The position numbers and the translations under genes were made by a program. This document shows positions 10,648 to 18,733 of a stretch of 64,000 nucleotides of DNA, piece after piece. The stretch's first letter is position 1; each line of letters begins with the position of its first letter. The DNA is from Photobacterium marinum (GTDB taxonomy: Bacteria; Pseudomonadota; Gammaproteobacteria; Enterobacterales; Vibrionaceae). Where the stretch lies: the NCBI RefSeq assembly GCF_000331515.1, contig NZ_AMZO01000007.1, positions 87,110 through 151,109 on the forward strand, read 5' to 3'. Below the pieces are notes generated by a model, which saw only the letters and a list, made by a program, of their open reading frames with translations, was not told where the DNA came from and made no database searches.

Positions 10648-11118
10648 CTACCTTTCAGGGGTTTCTTTCTTTTTAGCCGAAAGCGCAGCCAGTCGCTCCA
10701 GCCTGGCTTTTACTTTAGCTGGTGCATTTTGTGCGGTGGAAAGCAGATACTGAGCGGCCTGCTGAGATATCGGCTTTTGTACAATATCCGGAGTTTTGTC
10801 TTGTGCTTTTTGTTCCACAGCCGCTAGGGCTGGGTTCACTTTTACTTCAATATCTGCCAGGTTAGGCAGCAGCTTTTCCCTAAGTTTATGGATCAGGTTA
10901 TTACGCTCATAGTTTAACCGCATCGACCAGGCCGCAGAGGCAGTTTCGATGATAAGGCTTCCCTGGCGGTAGTTGGCAACCCGGCAGTGTTCTGCACAGT
11001 TCAAGTGTTCCTTGATGGCTTTGTTGAGTTTGCTCAACGCAATAGCACGTTGCTGGATGTTGCCTAACTGGCTGTCATCCAGCAGGCTGGCTGTCGATTG
11101 GGGACGATGATCGCGCAT
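10648..11118 (-). CDS. dciA: DciA (DUF721), DnaB helicase loader/operator
   Basis: This 156-residue protein belongs to the DUF721/DciA family. Its N-terminal KH-like domain carries a conserved core (CRVANYRQGSLIIETASAAWSMRLNYERNNLIHKLRE, spanning about residues 45-81), and its C-terminal tail is basic and Ala-rich, probably disordered. DciA is the ancestral bacterial protein that assists loading of the replicative helicase DnaB and has been studied in Vibrio cholerae; DnaC took over this role in enterics. It sits between lpxC and secA, the position occupied by secM in enterics, and faces lpxC. The assignment rests on family signature and context. Confidence 0.88.
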   Translation of the reverse strand: MRDHRPQSTASLLDDSQLGNIQQRAIALSKLNKAIKEHLNCAEHCRVANYRQGSLIIETASAAWSMRLNYERNNLIHKLREKLLPNLADIEVKVNPALAAVEQKAQDKTPDIVQKPISQQAAQYLLSTAQNAPAKVKARLERLAALSAKKKETPER

Positions 11119-11563
11119 TACACTCTGTTCCTAATCAGGATTTAGGGCTAAGTTCTAATTTTTCGCATATGAAAAGCAAGTCACCTGCATTAACCATAGG
11201 CGGCTTCGTTAATATGCCTTATTATACCAAGTCTATTGAAAGGCTGGATAAAGAATGCCATCAGTAGCAATGGCATGTATGCCTGGCAGCCCAGGGCTGC
11301 TACTGTCGGTAAAGTGCCGCCACGAAGCAAATCATTAGTATTGTTTTTGGGTGCCCCTTGAAATTACTCAGGGCGACCACAATATCAACTGAATAACCCT
11401 TGTTTTTCGTGTCGGCTTCTGTTGTCACACTTGTGGCGGATTCAGACGGGACAGGGATGAGCATACCAGCAGAGTAAGCTTGGTATACACCCGGTTATGA
11501 AACCCAGATTAAGCGATTCAGCCAGTACTGAAGCTGAAATAACAAAGAGAAAACGGCATCGCC
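11119..11563 (+). other. 445-bp dciA-secA intergenic region with no SecM-like gene
   Basis: The region holds the divergent control sequences of dciA (-) and secA (+). I find no open frame ending in a SecM-type arrest motif. There is a 32-codon ATG frame (11169-11267) without a clear ribosome binding site, a cluster of overlapping inverted repeats (11256-11305, listed separately), and a 33-codon frame (11497-11598) that overlaps the secA start out of frame. No convincing -35/-10 pair was recognised. Confidence 0.6.
11256..11305 (+). promoter_or_regulatory. Overlapping alternative hairpins in the secA leader
   Basis: Five inverted repeats crowd into 50 bp. They are TGCCAT(8)ATGGCA (11256-11275), CAGTAGCA...TGCTACTG (11262-11269 with 11298-11305), GGCAT-GT-ATGCC (11272-11283), CCTGG-CAGC-CCAGG (11282-11295) and GCAGCCC-A-GGGCTGC (11286-11300). 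Several share bases and cannot form together, so the RNA could switch between folds, as attenuators or riboswitches do. No T-tract follows. It lies about 260 nt upstream of the secA ATG. The repeats are seen directly; a regulatory role is inferred. Confidence 0.45.
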
Positions 11564-14299
11564 ATGTTATCAAAACTACTGACCAAAGTTATCGGTAGCC
11601 GTAACGACCGCACCCTGCGTCGTATGCGCAAAATTGTTGACCAAATCAATAAGCTAGAACCTCAATTCGAAAGCCTGCAAGATGAGGAACTGAAAGCCAA
11701 AACCGTTGAGTTCCGTGAGCGTTTGGAACAGGGCGAAACCCTGGACCAACTTCTTCCTGAAGCTTTTGCCACAGTTCGTGAAGCGTCCAAGCGTGTCTTT
11801 GGTATGCGCCACTTCGACGTGCAGATGATCGGTGGTATGGTGCTTAATAACTGCCAAATCGCTGAGATGCGTACCGGTGAAGGTAAAACCCTGACCGCAA
11901 CCCTGCCTGCATACCTGAATGCACTGACAGGTAAAGGTGTTCACATTGTAACCGTGAACGACTACCTAGCTGCCCGTGACGCCGAAACCAACCGTCCGCT
12001 ATTTGAATTCCTGGGTATGACTGTTGGTGTTAACGTACCGAATATGCCGCCACAGACAAAGAAAGAAGCTTACGCGGCAGATATTCTTTACGGTACTAAC
12101 AATGAATTTGGTTTTGACTACCTTCGTGACAACATGGCATTCCGTCCGGAAGATCGTGTTCAGCGTGAGCGTTTCTTTGCTGTAGTCGATGAGGTGGACT
12201 CCATTTTGATCGACGAAGCCCGAACTCCGCTGATTATTTCTGGCCCGGCTGAAGACAGCTCTGAGTTGTACACCAAGATCAATACCCTGATCCCTAGCCT
12301 TCAAAAGCAAGATCAGGAAGATACAGAAGAATATCGCGGCGACGGCCACTACACCGTTGACGAAAAGGCCAAGCAGGCTTACCTGACTGAAACCGGTCAA
12401 GAGTATGTAGAAGACCTGCTGAAGCAAAAAGGCATGATGGAAGAGGACGATACTCTGTATTCGCCAGCTAATATCAGTCTGCTGCACCACGTTCATGCTG
12501 CTCTGCGCGCCCATGTTCTGTTTGAGCGTGATGTTGACTATATCGTGAAAGATGATGAAGTGATCATTGTCGATGAGCATACAGGTCGTACTATGCCGGG
12601 GCGTCGCTGGTCTGAAGGTCTTCACCAGGCTGTAGAAGCCAAAGAAGGTGTGAAGATCCAGAATGAAAACCAGACGCTGGCTTCGATCACATTCCAGAAT
12701 TACTTCCGTCTGTATAGCAAACTGTCTGGTATGACAGGTACAGCGGATACTGAAGCCTTCGAATTCCAGTCTATTTACGGTCTTGAGACTGTGGTTATCC
12801 CGACCAACAAACCTATGGTTCGTCAGGACATGGGTGATCTGGTTTACATGACAGAGCGCGAGAAGTTTGCTGCCATCATCGATGATATTGTCGAGCGTGT
12901 TGGACGCGGTCAGCCGGTATTGGTTGGTACTGTTTCGATCGAGAAGTCTGAACTGCTGTCGAATGAGCTGAAGCGTAAAGGTATTAAGCACCAGGTTCTG
13001 AATGCTAAATTCCACGAAATGGAAGCGGACATTGTTGCTCAGGCCGGTCAAACTGGCACTGTAACTATCGCTACCAACATGGCTGGTCGTGGTACGGATA
13101 TCGTACTGGGCGGTTCATGGCAGAATGAAGTTGCGAAATTGGAAAACCCGACTGACGAACAGGTTGCAAAGATCAAAGAAAGCTGGAAAGAGGAACACGA
13201 TGCGGTTCTTGCTGCCGGTGGTCTTCATATTATTGGTACTGAGCGTCATGAATCTCGCCGTATCGATAACCAGTTACGTGGTCGTTCTGGTCGTCAGGGG
13301 GACTCGGGTTCATCTCGTTTCTATCTGTCGATGGAAGATGGCCTGATGCGTATCTTTGCTTCTGATCGTGTATCTAACATGATGAAGAAGCTGGGTATGG
13401 AAGAAGGTGAAGCGATCGAGCACCCATGGGTAACCAAGGCGATTGAAAACGCTCAGCGTAAAGTTGAAAGCCGTAACTTCGATATTCGTAAGCAGCTGCT
13501 TGAATTCGATGATGTAGCTAACGATCAGCGTAAAGTGGTTTACGAACTGCGTGATGAGCTGATGAATGCGGAAGACATCAGCGAGATGATTGAGCAGAAC
13601 CGTGATGATGTCATTCAGTCTGTTATCGATGGCCACATTCCACAGCAGTCGCTTGAAGAAATGTGGGATATTGCTGGCCTGGAAGAACGCCTGCGTAAAG
13701 ATTTTGACCTTGAATTGCCAATCCAGGAATGGCTGGACAGCGAAGAGAAGCTTTACGAAGAAGCACTGCGTGAGCGTATTGTTGAGAAAGCAGTTGAAAT
13801 TTATCGTCAGAAAGAAGAAGTGGTAGGTGCTCCGGTTCTGCGTAACTTCGAGAAGACGGTTATGCTGCAGAACCTGGATACGCTGTGGAAAGAACACCTG
13901 GCCGCGATGGATCACCTGCGTCAGGGTATCCATCTGCGTGGTTACGCTCAGAAGAACCCTAAACAGGAATATAAGCGCGAGTCGTTTGAACTGTTTGAAG
14001 ACATGCTGGATAACCTGAAAGCGGACGTTATCGCGATCCTGAGTAAGGTGCGAGTACAACAGCAGGAAGAAGTTGAGCGTATGGAAGAAGAGCGTCGCCG
14101 TCAGGCTGAAGAGCTTGCCCGTCGCCAGCAGTTCCAGCACCAAAATGCGCAAAGCCAGATCGCTGATGAAAGCGAAGAAGGTGCGGAAGGTAAAGAGTCC
14201 ACTCCGTACCAGCGTGACGAGCGTAAAGTTGGCCGTAATGAGCCTTGCCCATGTGGTTCTGGTAAAAAATATAAGCAGTGTCACGGTAAACTGAGCTAA
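11564..14299 (+). CDS. secA: SecA, preprotein translocase motor ATPase
   Basis: SecA drives unfolded preproteins through SecYEG using ATP. The 911-residue protein has the Walker A motif TGEGKT (104-109), the DEVD Walker B around residue 209 with IDEARTPL after it, the preprotein cross-linking domain, and the second nucleotide-binding domain ([20 protein letters not shown]). The C-terminal zinc-binding motif is C895-P-C-G...C906-H907, which binds SecB. The ATG is preceded by only a weak, distant purine stretch (AAAGAGAAAA), unusual for so abundant a protein. The long leader suggests post-transcriptional control. Confidence 0.98.
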   Translation: MLSKLLTKVIGSRNDRTLRRMRKIVDQINKLEPQFESLQDEELKAKTVEFRERLEQGETLDQLLPEAFATVREASKRVFGMRHFDVQMIGGMVLNNCQIAEMRTGEGKTLTATLPAYLNALTGKGVHIVTVNDYLAARDAETNRPLFEFLGMTVGVNVPNMPPQTKKEAYAADILYGTNNEFGFDYLRDNMAFRPEDRVQRERFFAVVDEVDSILIDEARTPLIISGPAEDSSELYTKINTLIPSLQKQDQEDTEEYRGDGHYTVDEKAKQAYLTETGQEYVEDLLKQKGMMEEDDTLYSPANISLLHHVHAALRAHVLFERDVDYIVKDDEVIIVDEHTGRTMPGRRWSEGLHQAVEAKEGVKIQNENQTLASITFQNYFRLYSKLSGMTGTADTEAFEFQSIYGLETVVIPTNKPMVRQDMGDLVYMTEREKFAAIIDDIVERVGRGQPVLVGTVSIEKSELLSNELKRKGIKHQVLNAKFHEMEADIVAQAGQTGTVTIATNMAGRGTDIVLGGSWQNEVAKLENPTDEQVAKIKESWKEEHDAVLAAGGLHIIGTERHESRRIDNQLRGRSGRQGDSGSSRFYLSMEDGLMRIFASDRVSNMMKKLGMEEGEAIEHPWVTKAIENAQRKVESRNFDIRKQLLEFDDVANDQRKVVYELRDELMNAEDISEMIEQNRDDVIQSVIDGHIPQQSLEEMWDIAGLEERLRKDFDLELPIQEWLDSEEKLYEEALRERIVEKAVEIYRQKEEVVGAPVLRNFEKTVMLQNLDTLWKEHLAAMDHLRQGIHLRGYAQKNPKQEYKRESFELFEDMLDNLKADVIAILSKVRVQQQEEVERMEEERRRQAEELARRQQFQHQNAQSQIADESEEGAEGKESTPYQRDERKVGRNEPCPCGSGKKYKQCHGKLS

Positions 14300-14327
14300 T
14301 TTGATTCGGCTTACAGCTTTGATACAG

Positions 14328-14356
14328 TAAAAAGGCCGCTTATGCGGCCTTTTTTA
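14328..14356 (+). terminator. Intrinsic terminator after secA
   Basis: The sequence AAAAGGCCGC-TTAT-GCGGCCTTTTTT is a GC-rich stem with a 4-nt loop and a T6 tail, about 30 bp after the secA stop. mutT, 62 bp further on, therefore probably has its own promoter or depends on read-through. Confidence 0.92.
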
Positions 14357-14417
14357 CAATAATGAAAATAGGGGATGAATGTGTGATGTGTTTATCCCTC
14401 AAAAAAGCAGGCTTTAA

Positions 14418-14819
14418 ATGGATAAAGAACGCGTTTGGATCTCGGCAGGGATTATTCTGAACGAGCAGCAGGATCAGGTTTTTATTACCAGGCGGGCTGC
14501 CAAAGCGCATAAAGGCGGATTTTGGGAATTTGCCGGTGGTAAGGTGGAATCTGATGAAACTGCTGAGCAGGCGGTGATCCGCGAGCTGGATGAAGAAGTG
14601 GGAATTCGCGTTACTGAGCTGGAACACTTTGTTTCCCTAGAGCACGATTACCCCGAAAAAGCGTTGAAGTTTGATTTCTTTCTTATCAAAGGTTTTGACG
14701 GTGAAGCCTACGGAAAAGAAGGCCAGCCAGGGGGATGGGTAAAGCTTTCTGAACTGCGAGATTACGCTTTTCCGGAAGCGAATGATGTTGTGTTGGATAA
14801 GTTAATGGAGCTTATGTAA
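14418..14819 (+). CDS. mutT: MutT, 8-oxo-dGTP diphosphatase (Nudix)
   Basis: MutT hydrolyses 8-oxo-dGTP to the monophosphate and so prevents A:T to C:G transversions. The 133-residue protein contains the complete Nudix box (G41 through I63, pattern G-x5-E-x7-REL-x-EE-x-GI). The N-terminal WISAGIILNEQQDQVFITRR strand and the FWEFAGGK segment are typical of MutT proper. It lies downstream of secA as in E. coli and ends convergently with yacG. Confidence 0.93.
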   Translation: MDKERVWISAGIILNEQQDQVFITRRAAKAHKGGFWEFAGGKVESDETAEQAVIRELDEEVGIRVTELEHFVSLEHDYPEKALKFDFFLIKGFDGEAYGKEGQPGGWVKLSELRDYAFPEANDVVLDKLMELM

Positions 14820-14841
14820 GGCTTGAGTTATAAGTGAAAAG

Positions 14842-14876
14842 AAGCGAGAAATGATTTGAATCTCCTCGCTTTTTGT
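14842..14876. terminator. Probable terminator between convergent mutT and yacG
   Basis: AAGCGAG and CTCGCTT form a 7-bp stem with a 16-nt loop, followed on the plus strand by TTTTGTTTTT. The loop is long, so it is weaker than its neighbours. It lies 22 bp after mutT. Confidence 0.55.
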
Positions 14877-14891
14877 TTTTGGCTTACGGGA

Positions 14892-15113
14892 TTAGTAGCC
14901 CATATCTTCTGACCAGCCATCAGCATCTGACATGTCAGGCGCGCCCGGGATGGCTTTTTCCTCTTCAGCCCATTCACCAAGGTCAATCAGCTGACAGCGC
15001 TTAGAGCAGAACGGACGGAACGGGCTTTTTTCGCTCCACTCAACCTGTGTCTTGCAGGTCGGGCATTTAACTATAGTGATCTGTGCCTGGGAAGGCGTGC
15101 TAGATTGCGTCAC
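14892..15113 (-). CDS. yacG: YacG, zinc-binding DNA gyrase inhibitor
   Basis: YacG is a small zinc protein that binds GyrB and inhibits gyrase in E. coli. All four zinc ligands are present at C17, C20, C36 and C40 (CPTC and CSKRC), followed by the LIDLGEWA motif and a flexible acidic tail, over 73 residues. It is the last gene of the minus-strand series pilABCD-coaE-zapD-yacG and starts 8 bp after the zapD stop. Confidence 0.93.
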   Translation of the reverse strand: MTQSSTPSQAQITIVKCPTCKTQVEWSEKSPFRPFCSKRCQLIDLGEWAEEEKAIPGAPDMSDADGWSEDMGY

Positions 15114-15121
15114 AATGAACC

Positions 15122-15859
15122 TCAGCAGATAGCTAGTTTAAACTCGATAGCTTCCGCGATGCTTGCACCTTCATCAAATGGCAGGAAGCGGATAGCAAAG
15201 CGGTTACGGTGGCCCGATATCATAGGGTAAACCCCGTAGCTAGGGCAAATATCCAGACGTAACAGGGTGGCATCCTCGGCCTCATGCTGGAAAAAACCTC
15301 TACGAGCAACCTGAGGCTGTAAATGGCCGGACTCGCGGGTCAGTCGTAGCCACAGGTTCAGGGCTTCAGTTAACTCTGCAAGTTGTTTCATCCAATTAGC
15401 CAAATCACTTTGTTTATGGGCTAATGGTAAGTGTAGCCAGTGATGCAGGGCTGGCAGGTCAAAGCTACAGTTGCCTCCCGGAATAGAAAATCGCTGTTTA
15501 ATACCACTTAGAAAACGGTCTTCTCGGATATCCTGGCCCAGGCGGTTGGCGGCAATCAGCCTGTGATGGGCCATATCCAGGTTATCAAGAATTGCTAACA
15601 GGGCAGTTTGATCGACCCCATCAATGTTAAGCCAGTTTTTCAGCTTAGCTCGTTGTTTATCTAGATCTTTTGCCAGCTCAGACTTTACTTGGATCTGATC
15701 AAGAATTTCCAGAAGATCGAACAGGGCGCGGAAGAAGATCTGATGCTGCCACTGGTCATTGAGCTGACTGGAATGAGTCATTTGCCGGATCAAATACTCA
15801 AGCCGTAAATAGATACGCACTTTTTCATTCAACGGATGTTCAAAGCGGTTTGTTAGCAT
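15122..15859 (-). CDS. zapD: ZapD (YacF), FtsZ-associated bundling protein
   Basis: ZapD crosslinks FtsZ filaments by binding the FtsZ C-terminal peptide. The 245-residue protein has the family N-terminus ([16 protein letters not shown]), an alpha-helical domain and a C-terminal beta domain, with [15 protein letters not shown] and the ending [17 protein letters not shown] conserved. coaE ends 25 bp upstream and yacG follows 8 bp downstream. Its partner ftsZ is 6 kb away on the opposite strand. Confidence 0.94.
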   Translation of the reverse strand: MLTNRFEHPLNEKVRIYLRLEYLIRQMTHSSQLNDQWQHQIFFRALFDLLEILDQIQVKSELAKDLDKQRAKLKNWLNIDGVDQTALLAILDNLDMAHHRLIAANRLGQDIREDRFLSGIKQRFSIPGGNCSFDLPALHHWLHLPLAHKQSDLANWMKQLAELTEALNLWLRLTRESGHLQPQVARRGFFQHEAEDATLLRLDICPSYGVYPMISGHRNRFAIRFLPFDEGASIAEAIEFKLAIC

Positions 15860-15884
15860 ACTCGTATTATCCGATGTTAACTCG

Positions 15885-16490
15885 TTATTTGTATTGAAGG
15901 CTCATCGCTAAATACTGCTGGTGAAGCTTGGCCACTTTGGTGGCAAGTTCGCTGCTGTCACCATTGTTGCTGATCACATCATCGGCAGCCGCCAGCCTTT
16001 CGTCACGGCTTGCTTGGGCTGCCAGAATTTTTTGTACGTGTTCGGCATTGACCTGGTCCCGATGTTGGGTTCGGGCTATCTGCACTTTTTTGTCGACATC
16101 GACAACCAATAGGCGGTGAGCCATGGTCTGCAGGTTATTTTCAACCATCAGCGGAATGACCAGCAGACAGTATGGCGACTGCGCACGGGTAATATCAGCT
16201 TGCATTTTTTCCCGGATCATCGGGTGCAAAAGTTTATTTAGCCAATTTTTCAGACTGTTATCGTTGAAAATTGCTTCTCTAAGCTTACTGCGGTTGAGAG
16301 TGCCATCTGTCAACAGGATGTCAGAACCCAGTTTGTCAGCAATAGCATTCAGCCCCGGCGTTCCAGGCTCGACAACTTCCCGGGCGACAACGTCGGCATC
16401 AATAATATCAATGTCATATTGGGCAAACAGATCGGCGACAGTGGATTTTCCACTACCGATGCCACCAGTCAGCCCGACAACCATAGTCAT
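15885..16490 (-). CDS. coaE: CoaE, dephospho-CoA kinase
   Basis: CoaE phosphorylates dephospho-CoA in the last step of coenzyme A synthesis. The 201-residue protein begins MTMVVGLTGGIGSGKST, which holds the P-loop at residues 9-17. The IDADVVAREVVEPGTPG substrate segment and the VIPLMVEN motif follow. It starts 3 bp after the pilD stop, so it is probably part of the pilus operon transcript, a linkage common in gammaproteobacteria. The pathway is also served here by panB and panC (pantothenate). Confidence 0.96.
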   Translation of the reverse strand: MTMVVGLTGGIGSGKSTVADLFAQYDIDIIDADVVAREVVEPGTPGLNAIADKLGSDILLTDGTLNRSKLREAIFNDNSLKNWLNKLLHPMIREKMQADITRAQSPYCLLVIPLMVENNLQTMAHRLLVVDVDKKVQIARTQHRDQVNAEHVQKILAAQASRDERLAAADDVISNNGDSSELATKVAKLHQQYLAMSLQYK

Positions 16491-16493
16491 TAA

Positions 16494-17372
16494 TTACAGT
16501 CCTAAATATGAAGTCAGGTACCAGTTCAGGATATCTTCCCCCCACAGGATGCTTATCCAGCCAGCCAAGGCGAGGTAAGGACCAAATGAAAACGGGGTTT
16601 GGGAGTCTGAACTTTTTATACGCAACATGATGATGCCACAAATTGCCCCGACCAAGGAAGACAACAGGACAACAAAAGGCAATAATTGCCAGCCCAGCCA
16701 AGCACCTAGTGCAGCAAGTAACTTGAAATCACCGTACCCCATCCCTTCTTTTCCGGTCAGTAGCTTAAAGCTCCAGTAAAGGCCCCACAGTGACAGGTAG
16801 CCAGCCATGGCACCAATGACTGATTCGGTCAGAGATACTGGTCCCCACCCGAGAAGTGCAACCAGGATCCCGGTCCACATCAAGGGCAGGGTGATCTGAT
16901 CCGGCAGGAGCATTTTGTCGATATCAATAAAAGTCAGGGCAATCAGGGCAAAGCTGAAAAAGATCACTGCCACAGACCATTCAGATGGTGGAATGACAGT
17001 TGCGACAGTGGCTGTAACAATGGCGGTAAACAGCTCGACAGCTGGGTAGCGGGCACTGATTTTTGCATTGCACGAACGACAACGACCTTTGAGCAGTAGC
17101 CAGCTAATAATCGGGATATTTTCCCACATGCTGATGGGGTGCTGGCAATGCGGGCAGCGTGAGCGCGGTACACTGAGGTTAAACGGCTGGCTGTCTTCCG
17201 TGTGACTGAATTCCGGGAAGCATTCGGCACAATCAGCTTTCCACTGCCGTTCCATCATTATCGGCAGGCGGTAGATCACGACATTGAGGAAACTGCCGAT
17301 TAGCAGGCCAAACAGGGCTGCAAAGGCAGGAAAAAGCCAAGGGTAGTGTGTCAGCAGTTCCATGAAAAACAT
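16494..17372 (-). CDS. pilD: PilD, type IV prepilin leader peptidase/N-methyltransferase
   Basis: PilD is the polytopic membrane aspartyl protease that cleaves the prepilin leader and N-methylates the new Phe1; in Vibrio it also serves type II secretion. The 292-residue protein has the cytoplasmic zinc loop with C73, C76, C98 and C101. The catalytic motifs are FIDIDKMLLPD (about 149-159) and GMGYGDFK (D215). A second ATG nine bases downstream (MELLTHYP) is an equally plausible start. Two further Cys at 48 and 51 precede the zinc loop. It lies between pilC and coaE. Confidence 0.95.
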   Translation of the reverse strand: MFFMELLTHYPWLFPAFAALFGLLIGSFLNVVIYRLPIMMERQWKADCAECFPEFSHTEDSQPFNLSVPRSRCPHCQHPISMWENIPIISWLLLKGRCRSCNAKISARYPAVELFTAIVTATVATVIPPSEWSVAVIFFSFALIALTFIDIDKMLLPDQITLPLMWTGILVALLGWGPVSLTESVIGAMAGYLSLWGLYWSFKLLTGKEGMGYGDFKLLAALGAWLGWQLLPFVVLLSSLVGAICGIIMLRIKSSDSQTPFSFGPYLALAGWISILWGEDILNWYLTSYLGL

Positions 17373-17454
17373 CTCATATTTCGTTGTATTGCTATTGTAT
17401 GGGAATTAGGGACGAGATCATAGAATCGAGTCAGTTAGGAGCTCGGGCCCAGAG

Positions 17455-18675
17455 CTAACCAATCACGCTCATCAGCTTGAAGATCGGCATATACATAGCG
17501 ACCAGTAATCCCCCAATTAGAATGCTGAGAAAAATGATGATAAGCGGCTCAATGATTTTACCTAGATTGTCGACGGTGTTATCGACATCGTTTTCATAAA
17601 GGCTGGCTATTTTGATGAGCATATCGTCGAGAGAACCGGATTCCTCGCCAATCATCGTCATTTGCAGCATCAGCTCGGGAAAGACGTTGCTCTGACGCAG
17701 TGCTATATGCAGTGGCATACCGGCAGCGGTGCTGACATAGGCGTCTTCGACAGCTTGCTGGATATGCAGGTTACCAGTGGTTTTGCTGGCAGATTGTAGG
17801 CCGTTTAATAATGGTATGCCCGCGCTGAACGTTGTTGCCAGGGTGCGGGCAAAGCGGGCTACGGTGGCTTTTAGCAATACGTTGCCAATGATGGGGAGTT
17901 TGAGGTTAAAACGGTGGACTGCCAGCCGGAAGTTTTGCGATCGCTTGTAGCTATAGCGTATCAACAGGAAGCTGAAAGAGAGTGTTATTGCAAGTAAACT
18001 ACCACTATCAAGCATAAAATCAGAAGCTTTGATGATCTGACGGGTAAACCAGGGGAGGTCGGCGCCAAAACTGTTAAAGGTGCTGGTAAATTGAGGGATG
18101 ACAAACAGCAGCATGAGAATGGTGACAACAAGGGTTGTTAGGGTGACCATGGTTGGATAGATCATGGCCTTGATCACTTTTTGCCGCGTCGCCTCACTTT
18201 TTTCACGATAAGTGGCCAAACGCTGAAAGATTTCTTCTAAGTGACCTGTTTGTTCACCCGTGGTAACCAAATCACAGTAAAAGTTATCAAAGAGCGGTGA
18301 ACTGGTTTTTAGTGCCTTAGCCAGTGAGGCGCCGGATTCGACCTGTATAGTGACTTGGGTCAGTACGGCACGGGCCTCTGCATTGTGGTGGCTGTTAGAC
18401 ATCAGCTTCAATGCCTGTACTACAGGTACTCCGGCTGTAATCATGGTTGCCAGCTGGCGGGTAATAGCTGTGACATCTTTTGCCTTCATCTGGTTTTTGA
18501 GCTTGCTCAGCGTTGAAGGGTTGCGACGTTTTAACTTCTTAACCTGGATCATCTGCTCGCTCAGCCTGGCGCGAACTTCCTGCTCCTGAAATCCCAGCGT
18601 TAAGCCTGAGATTTTTTTTCCTGCCGGGTTTACGCCTCGCCAGTGGTAATAACGGACTTTACTGGCTTGTGACAT
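17455..18675 (-). CDS. pilC: PilC, type IV pilus inner-membrane platform protein
   Basis: PilC is the inner-membrane platform that couples the assembly ATPases to pilus growth and retraction. The 406-residue protein contains two tandem T2SF/GspF domains with hydrophobic segments near 170-195, 215-235 and 375-400. Conserved motifs include VTAITRQLATMITAGVP, VTTGEQTG and MIGEESGSLDDML. The ATG has a strong AAGGAG ribosome binding site 6 nt upstream. It lies 58 bp downstream of pilB. Confidence 0.95.
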   Translation of the reverse strand: MSQASKVRYYHWRGVNPAGKKISGLTLGFQEQEVRARLSEQMIQVKKLKRRNPSTLSKLKNQMKAKDVTAITRQLATMITAGVPVVQALKLMSNSHHNAEARAVLTQVTIQVESGASLAKALKTSSPLFDNFYCDLVTTGEQTGHLEEIFQRLATYREKSEATRQKVIKAMIYPTMVTLTTLVVTILMLLFVIPQFTSTFNSFGADLPWFTRQIIKASDFMLDSGSLLAITLSFSFLLIRYSYKRSQNFRLAVHRFNLKLPIIGNVLLKATVARFARTLATTFSAGIPLLNGLQSASKTTGNLHIQQAVEDAYVSTAAGMPLHIALRQSNVFPELMLQMTMIGEESGSLDDMLIKIASLYENDVDNTVDNLGKIIEPLIIIFLSILIGGLLVAMYMPIFKLMSVIG

Positions 18676-18733
18676 GATAACTCCTTGTTGCTGTCATTCT
18701 TTTAATTGTTTTGAGGTCCGGAACAAAAACGGC

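Noticed and set aside
11119..11563. SecM arrest peptide upstream of secA
   Set aside because: No frame with a signal sequence and the terminal FxxxxWIxxxxGIRAGP pattern could be found.
11999..14284. Long antisense frames across secA (350 and 324 codons)
   Set aside because: They are antisense shadows of a codon-biased gene. Their products are rich in Phe/Leu/Asn/His and resemble no family.
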